Shown: positions 59,793-64,000 of the stretch, piece after piece
Position numbering within the stretch: the first letter of the stretch is position 1
How the letters are laid out: each line of letters opens with the position of its first letter
Assembly (NCBI RefSeq): GCF_016124325.1
Contig: NZ_WGNY01000012.1
Location: forward strand, 33,761-97,760
Length of the DNA stretch: 64,000 bases
Source of the DNA: Phenylobacterium sp.
Lineage (GTDB): Bacteria > Pseudomonadota > Alphaproteobacteria > Caulobacterales > Caulobacteraceae
Reading direction: 5' to 3'
The notes under the pieces: generated by a model
The model's input: only the letters and a program-made list of their open reading frames with translations
What the model was told of the DNA's origin: nothing
The model's database searches: none
Translations under genes and position numbers: made by a program

Positions 59793-61036
59793 TAGCTCAG
59801 CGCGGCGTAGGTCAGCTTCTGGAACATCGGGCAGCCGATGCGGCCCGTCGGGCGCTGGCCCTGCATGGCGGTGACCGCTTCCGGGCCCAGCGGCATGGAA
59901 TCCTGGATCAGGTAGATCAGGATCAGGTCGTTCTTCGGGTCGGCCTGCCACCAGGTGCCGAAGGCGCCCGGCCAGCCGAACGCGCCCTCGCCGCCGGCGC
60001 CCATCCATTCGTGCTTCTGGGAATCCATGACCATCGACAGGCCCAGGCCGAAGCCTTGGGACAGCCAGAACGGCATGCCCATGAAGGTGTGGCTGCGCTG
60101 GACCTCGGTGAGCCGGTTCTTCGCCATCTCGTCGACCGTCTCGGCCTTGAGCAGGCGCACCCCATCCACCTCGCCGCGGCCCATCAGCATGCGGGCGAAC
60201 TTGAGGTAGTCGTCGGCCGTGGAGATCAGGCCGCCGCCGCCGCCCTCGAAGGCGGGCGGCGTATCGGTCAGCGGCAGCGAGACGTCCTTGAGAGGGCCGC
60301 CGTCGGCCGGCGCCTGGTAGAGCTTGGCCAGCCGGCCGCGCTTCTCGGGCGGGACCCAGAAGAAGGTGTCCTTCAGGCCGAGGGGATCGAACACGCGCGC
60401 CTTCAGCACCTCGCCCAGCGGCTTGCCCTCGATGCGGGCCACCAGGAAGCCGAGGACGTCGGTGGCGTGGCTGTAGTGGAAGCGCTCGCCCGGCTCGTAG
60501 GAGAGCGGCAGCTCGCCCAGCGCCTTGAGCCATTCGTCGGGGCTGAGCGGATTGACCAGGGGCGAACCCAGCTTGGCCTCGTGGGCGTGGGCGATCGGCC
60601 CCACCGAGGTGAAGCCGTATGCGAGGCCCGCGCGGTGGGTCATCAGGTCTTCGACGGTGATCTCGCGCTGGGCGGGCCGGGTCTTGTCGAGGCCGCCGGC
60701 GGCGTCCTCCAGCACAAGCATGCCGGCCAGTTCGGGAATCCATTTCGTGACCGGGTCGGAGAGCTTCAGCTTGCCTTCCTCGACCAGCTGCATCGCCGCC
60801 ACGGTGGTGACCGGCTTGGTCATGGAAGCGATGCGGAAGAGCGTATCGCGCTCCATCGGCAGGCCGCCTTCGATATCGCGCTGGCCGATGGCGTTGACCT
60901 GGACGATCTCGCCCTTACGCCAGATGAGCGTGACGACGCCCGAGAGCGCGCCCTGGTCGACGAGGCCCTTGAGCGCGGGCGCAATGCCCGCCAGGGCGTC
61001 GGTGTTGAAGCCGGCCGGGGCCTGGGCGCCGTCCAT
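59792..61036 (-). CDS. Class C beta-lactamase-like serine hydrolase
   Basis: ATG at 61036, preceded by GGGAGGA, gives 414 residues without a signal peptide. The catalytic SxxK is Ser71-Met-Thr-Lys74 (RIASMTKPV), the second motif YSHATDVLG supplies the Tyr, and a C-terminal W/H-G-type stretch lies around GEGAFGWPGAFGT. This pattern is typical of esterase EstB/LovD-like relatives of AmpC; true beta-lactamase activity is not implied. It is divergent from the alpha/beta hydrolase gene. Confidence 0.9.
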   Translation of the reverse strand: MDGAQAPAGFNTDALAGIAPALKGLVDQGALSGVVTLIWRKGEIVQVNAIGQRDIEGGLPMERDTLFRIASMTKPVTTVAAMQLVEEGKLKLSDPVTKWIPELAGMLVLEDAAGGLDKTRPAQREITVEDLMTHRAGLAYGFTSVGPIAHAHEAKLGSPLVNPLSPDEWLKALGELPLSYEPGERFHYSHATDVLGFLVARIEGKPLGEVLKARVFDPLGLKDTFFWVPPEKRGRLAKLYQAPADGGPLKDVSLPLTDTPPAFEGGGGGLISTADDYLKFARMLMGRGEVDGVRLLKAETVDEMAKNRLTEVQRSHTFMGMPFWLSQGFGLGLSMVMDSQKHEWMGAGGEGAFGWPGAFGTWWQADPKNDLILIYLIQDSMPLGPEAVTAMQGQRPTGRIGCPMFQKLTYAALS

Positions 61037-61194
61037 CGGAAGTCCTCCCTTATCGCTGATCACCATAGCGCCGGGCTCGGACGTCCGCGTCAAGGGCGCG
61101 TCGCGCCTTGCGTCCCGTGCGCGAACGGGGTCGTAAGGAGGAAATGGGGCGCGCGGACGGCGCGCTCCGCTCTTGCGCCGCCGTCCGGGAGCCC

Positions 61195-62070
61195 ATGTCC
61201 GACCCCATCTCCGTCACCAAGCGCCTGACGCTCGCCGGCGCGGCGGCCGCCCTGACGTCGGCCTGCTCGCCGCTCAGCCTGTTCGCCACCCTCTCGCCCA
61301 AGGATCCGGCGCGCCTCGCCGCGCAGGGGGAGCCCTATGGTGAAGGCGCGCGGAGGCGGCTCGACGTCTATTCGCCGCCGGGCCGGCCCACGGGCGCGCC
61401 GGTGGCGTTCTTCTTCTATGGCGGCTCATGGGATTCGGGCCGGCGCCAGGACTACGGCTGGGTGGGCCGCGCCTTCGCCGCGCGCGGCTTCGTGACGGTG
61501 ATCGCCGACTACCGCCTCTATCCCGAGGTGCGCTATCCGGGCTTCCTCGAGGACGGGGCAGCCGCGGTCCGCTGGGCCGCCGACAACGCCGCCCGCTTCG
61601 GCGGCGACCCGACCCGGCTGGTGCTGAGCGGCCATTCGGCCGGCGCCTACAACGCCGTGATGCTGGGCCTGGACGGCGCCTGGCTGGATGCGGCCGGGGT
61701 CGATCCGCGCCACGTCCGCGCCGTGGCCGGCCTCTCGGGGCCCTACGACTTCCTGCCGCTCCAGGGCGAGATCACCAATCGGGTCTTCGGCGGGACCGCC
61801 GACCTGGCCGCCACCCAGCCGCTGGCCCATGTGACGCCGAGTTCGCCGCCGGCCTTCTTGGCCACCGGGGAATCCGACGACACCGTCTGGCCGAAGAACA
61901 CCGTGGCCCTGGCGCGCCGGCTGCGCGAGGCCGGCGTGGAGGTCGAGGAGCGCCACTATCCCGGCGTCGACCACGTCCGCATGGTGCTCGCGCTATCGCG
62001 CCCCCTGCGGGGCCGCGCGCCGGTGCTGGACGAGATGACCGACTTCCTGCGCCGCCACGCCGCCGGTTGA
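61195..62070 (+). CDS. Alpha/beta hydrolase, probable lipoprotein
   Basis: From ATG 61195 the protein has 291 residues. LTLAGAAAALTSACSPL is a lipoprotein-type signal, with the cysteine following TSA. The hydrolase core shows FFYGGSWDSG (oxyanion loop, with Tyr-Gly-Gly instead of His-Gly-Gly), the nucleophile in LSGHSAGAYNAVM, and the late HYPGVDHVRM with the catalytic His. The frame is open to 61108, and an ATG at 61144 has a close GGAGGA, so a longer form is possible. It is likely an esterase or carboxylesterase. Confidence 0.85.
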   Translation: MSDPISVTKRLTLAGAAAALTSACSPLSLFATLSPKDPARLAAQGEPYGEGARRRLDVYSPPGRPTGAPVAFFFYGGSWDSGRRQDYGWVGRAFAARGFVTVIADYRLYPEVRYPGFLEDGAAAVRWAADNAARFGGDPTRLVLSGHSAGAYNAVMLGLDGAWLDAAGVDPRHVRAVAGLSGPYDFLPLQGEITNRVFGGTADLAATQPLAHVTPSSPPAFLATGESDDTVWPKNTVALARRLREAGVEVEERHYPGVDHVRMVLALSRPLRGRAPVLDEMTDFLRRHAAG

Positions 62071-62131
62071 CGCCGGCGCGCGCCGCGCCCACATCGGGCC
62101 GCCGCGGCGGGGGCGCCAAAGGAGGTCGGAC

Positions 62132-62632
62132 ATGCGTTCGAAGCCATCACATCCGGCAGGGTTCGCGGCGCTCGCCGCCGTCGGGCTGGCGCTGGCCTCG
62201 TGCTCGCCCAGCGGCCCGCCCGGCGTCGACCGGGCGAAGCTCGACGAGGAGGTCTCGCGCGCCATCGGCGACCCGGCCACCTGCGTGCTGATCGGCAAGA
62301 AGGGCTCGGGCAAGCTGCTCTACCGCTACAACTCGGCCACCACCTGCGGGCGGACGCTGCCGGCCTGCGACCGGCCCGAGCGGATCACGCTCACCGACCT
62401 GCTCGACGCCACCGCCAAGGACGGCCGGCCGCGGCGCCTGAGCTGCGACACCGCGCCGGACCACTCCAAGGGCGTGGGCTGGGCCTCGGGCCCGATCGAG
62501 GGCACCGACTGGGTCTACGCGGCCGTCATGGAAGGCAACCGCGTCTTCCCCGGCCTGATGATGGCCGACCGGCTGGACGGCGCCTTCCGCCGGGCCGGCG
62601 TCTCCAAGCCCGCTCAGGCGCCGAGTTCGTAG
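62132..62632 (+). CDS. Hypothetical lipoprotein
   Basis: The 166-residue protein has a lipobox (ALASCSPSG, acylated Cys about residue 24) and a mature part with several cysteines (ATCVLIG, TTCGRTLPACDRP, LSCDTAP) and VYAAVMEGN. No family is recognised. It overlaps the convergent SIMPL gene by 19 bp at the 3' ends. Confidence 0.75.
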   Translation: MRSKPSHPAGFAALAAVGLALASCSPSGPPGVDRAKLDEEVSRAIGDPATCVLIGKKGSGKLLYRYNSATTCGRTLPACDRPERITLTDLLDATAKDGRPRRLSCDTAPDHSKGVGWASGPIEGTDWVYAAVMEGNRVFPGLMMADRLDGAFRRAGVSKPAQAPSS

Positions 62633-63348
62633 AGCCCGCTCACGTCGACGCGGACGGTCAGTTCGCCCGGCGCGACCGAGGTGTCCTCCTTCATGCGCGC
62701 GGCGGCGAAGGCGACCATCGGCATGGGCGGCCGCGGCGAAACCGTCCCGCCCTCGCTCAGGGTGACCAGCCGCGCGACCCGATGGCCTGTGGCCTTGGCG
62801 TAGAGCTCGGCCTTGGCGGCCAGCGCCTTGACGGCGGCCAGGCGGGCGGCGTTCTCGGCCTCGGTCGAGTCCTCCAGGCCGAAGTTGATCCCCTGCACCT
62901 GGTTGGCGCCGGCGGCTACGGTGGCGTCGACGGCGGCGCCCAGCTTCTTCAGGTCGTGGACCGTGACGGTGACCTGGTTCGAGGCCTGGTAGCCGATCAG
63001 TTCGGGCGCCTGGTCCTGCTGGTAGCGGTACTGGGGATTGAGGCTGAGGTTCGAGGTCTGGATGTCCTTCCCCGCGATCCCCGCCTTCTGCAGGCTGGCC
63101 ATCACCGCCGACATCTGCCGCGCATTGGCGGCCATCGCCTCCTGGGCGGTCGCGGCCTGGGTGGAGACGCCCAGCGAGATGGTGGCCATGTCGGGCGCGA
63201 CCTTGGTCTCGCCATAGGCCGAGAGGTTCAGCGTGGTGGCGCGGAACATGGCGTCGGAAGCGGCGGCGTCCTGCGCCAGGGCCGCCGGCGCGGCGGCCGT
63301 GGCCGCAAGGGTGAGGCCGAGCGCCGCGGCGCGCATCAGGGTCTTCAT
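62614..63348 (-). CDS. SIMPL domain (DUF541) periplasmic protein
   Basis: ATG at 63348 with AGGAG upstream gives 244 residues beginning with a signal peptide (MKTLMRAAALGLTLAATAAAP, ending ALA-QD). The SIMPL domain shows TTLNLSAYGETKVAPDMATISLGVS, then YQASNQVTVTVHDLKKLGAAVDA and KALAAKAELYAKATGHRVARLV (quoted in part). E. coli YggE is a relative linked to oxidative stress tolerance; the mechanism is unknown. Confidence 0.9.
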   Translation of the reverse strand: MKTLMRAAALGLTLAATAAAPAALAQDAAASDAMFRATTLNLSAYGETKVAPDMATISLGVSTQAATAQEAMAANARQMSAVMASLQKAGIAGKDIQTSNLSLNPQYRYQQDQAPELIGYQASNQVTVTVHDLKKLGAAVDATVAAGANQVQGINFGLEDSTEAENAARLAAVKALAAKAELYAKATGHRVARLVTLSEGGTVSPRPPMPMVAFAAARMKEDTSVAPGELTVRVDVSGLYELGA

Positions 63349-63450
63349 GATCACTCCTGTCCAAATCGAGGCGCCGAGGCTGGCAGGCCCAGCCTGAACG
63401 CAGGCTTTAAGCGCCGTGCAGGCCATGGTAACGCGCCGGACGCGCTACGG

Positions 63451-63526
63451 GGGCCTGTAGCTCAATGGTTAGAGCCGGCCGCTCATAACGGTCTGGTTGC
63501 AGGTTCGAGTCCTGCCGGGCCCACCA
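63451..63526 (+). tRNA. tRNA with CAU anticodon (Met or Ile2)
   Basis: The 76-nt gene folds into a complete cloverleaf. The acceptor GGGCCTG/CGGGCCC contains one G-T pair, the D-arm is GCTC/GAGC, the anticodon stem is GGCCG/CGGTC with loop CTCATAA (anticodon CAT at 63484-63486), and the T-arm is GCAGG-TTCGAGT-CCTGC. The 3' CCA is encoded. Sequence alone does not separate elongator tRNA-Met from the lysidine-modified tRNA-Ile2. Its 3' half is the likely attachment site for the adjacent integrase. Confidence 0.93.
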
Positions 63527-63578
63527 GCCGCGCTTTTTCAGGGGTGTTCAGACGGTTTCTGATCACTCCACTAAACCA

Positions 63579-63596
63579 TTAGAAACACTTAGAAAA
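63579..63596. repeat. Tandem TTAGAAA direct repeat between tRNA and integrase
   Basis: TTAGAAAC (63579-63586) and TTAGAAAA (63589-63596) repeat with a 10-bp period in an AT-rich stretch. The placement between the presumed att core and the integrase gene fits arm-type integrase or excisionase sites. Confidence 0.4.
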
Positions 63597-63653
63597 CGCT
63601 CACGGAAAAGTGTGATTCCGGTTCGGCAAGTTGGGACCATTTCCAGAACGTCT

Positions 63654-63700
63654 CTGGTATCCTGAATGGCCCGATACCATCAAATTTCGGCCCGATACCA
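63654..63700. promoter_or_regulatory. GATACCA repeat cluster upstream of the integrase
   Basis: CTGGTATC (63654-63661) is followed by CCCGATACCA at 63670-63679 and again at 63691-63700 (21-bp period). The first is an inverted copy of the same 7-8 bp core. The set ends 6 bp before the integrase ATG and could bind a recombination directionality factor or an integrase repressor. Confidence 0.5.
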
Positions 63701-63706
63701 GCAGCC

Positions 63707-64000
63707 ATGCCGCTCACCGATGCCAAAATGTTCCGCCTGCACGCGGCCCATGCGGGCGCGTCGAAGACGACTCACAAGCCCCGAAAGGTCACGGACTGCG
63801 ATGGCCTCTACATCCTGCTGCAGCCTACCGGGTCCCTGCTTTGGCGTTTCGCATATCGTTTCGACGACAAGCAGAAGGTCCTGGCGCTGGGCAGTTACCC
63901 CGACCTTTCGCTGAGGCAGGCTCGCAAGGCCGCGGACGACGCGCGCGACCTTCTCGCTGACGGGCGCGACCCGGCGGTCGAGAGGAAGGCCGCGAAGGCC
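63707..64000 (+). CDS. P4-type tyrosine integrase, N-terminal part
   Basis: The open frame from ATG 63707 runs off the window after 98 codons. It begins MPLTDAKMFRLHAA and continues KVTDCDGLYILLQPTGSLLWRFAYRF and LALGSYPDLSLRQARKAADDAR (quoted in part), the DUF4102/Arm-DNA-bind_3 domain of P4-family integrases. These enzymes insert genomic islands at tRNA 3' ends. The catalytic domain lies beyond the window, so intactness cannot be judged. Confidence 0.92.
   Translation, partial: MPLTDAKMFRLHAAHAGASKTTHKPRKVTDCDGLYILLQPTGSLLWRFAYRFDDKQKVLALGSYPDLSLRQARKAADDARDLLADGRDPAVERKAAKA

Noticed and set aside
59792..61036. Serine hydrolase as a true AmpC beta-lactamase
   Set aside because: It has no signal peptide and the C-terminal motif is not the KTG of AmpC; an esterase-like relative is more likely.

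Overview
The window is high-GC, densely packed alphaproteobacterial chromosome. Several features point to the Caulobacteraceae, and something Phenylobacterium-like is my best guess. These are an SOS box of the GAAC-N7-GAAC type, an alphaproteobacterial DnaG with no zinc ligands next to rpoD, a PEPxxWA-CTERM protein, pseudaminic-acid genes of the kind used for flagellin glycosylation, a mitochondrial-ELM1-like protein, and many GTG/TTG starts. The genus is inferred from gene content and not proven.

Layout. 1-7.3 kb: the 5' end of an SDR gene, a DUF1003 membrane protein, a divergent pair of DJ-1/PfpI genes (one fused to an AraC regulator), a secreted RidA protein, then the leftward NAD operon nadA - GyrI-like gene - nadB - nadC behind a promoter with two ATGCTC...GAGCAT operators. 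7.3-12.5 kb: a hybrid histidine kinase, a SleB-like cell-wall hydrolase, an acetyltransferase and trxB. 12.5-21.7 kb: pseudaminic-acid genes pseI and pseG separated by a Baeyer-Villiger-like monooxygenase and a second FAD protein, then a large RTX-type calcium-binding protein, an ELM1-like protein and greA. 21.8-33.9 kb: an OmpR-type two-component system and many small metabolic and accessory genes: GST, an ArsR/SRPBCC/DNA-alkylation-repair operon with a clear operator, a carotenoid oxygenase, an SDR, an esterase pair and a cytochrome b561.

33.9-47.9 kb: carB and carA, separated by an ECF sigma/anti-sigma pair and a YbjN protein; then a methyltransferase, MetY, an ABC-F ATPase, a hybrid kinase that lacks its ATPase domain, and a HAD hydrolase. 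48.2-50.1 kb: a three-gene ECF41 sigma operon (membrane protein, AhpD-like CxxC protein, sigma factor) preceded by an exact TGTCACA-N16-CGTC promoter, which suggests autoregulation. 50.1-54.6 kb: dnaG and rpoD, with a perfect SOS box inside a promoter upstream of dnaG. 54.6-63.4 kb: a PEP-CTERM metalloprotease, an RMD1-like protein, a 2OG oxygenase, a DUF6152 pair, a 74-residue miniature flagellar-rod protein, serine hydrolases, a lipoprotein and a SIMPL protein. 63.45 kb to the end: a CAU-anticodon tRNA gene followed at once by the start of a P4-type integrase, so a genomic island probably begins at the right edge.

Most genes are ordinary chromosomal ones. The most interesting material is regulatory (the nad operators, the ECF41 promoter, the SOS box at dnaG, the ArsR operator over a nearly leaderless start) and architectural (the GyrI-like protein inside the nad operon, the kinase without an ATPase domain, the zinc-less primase, the mini-rod protein).
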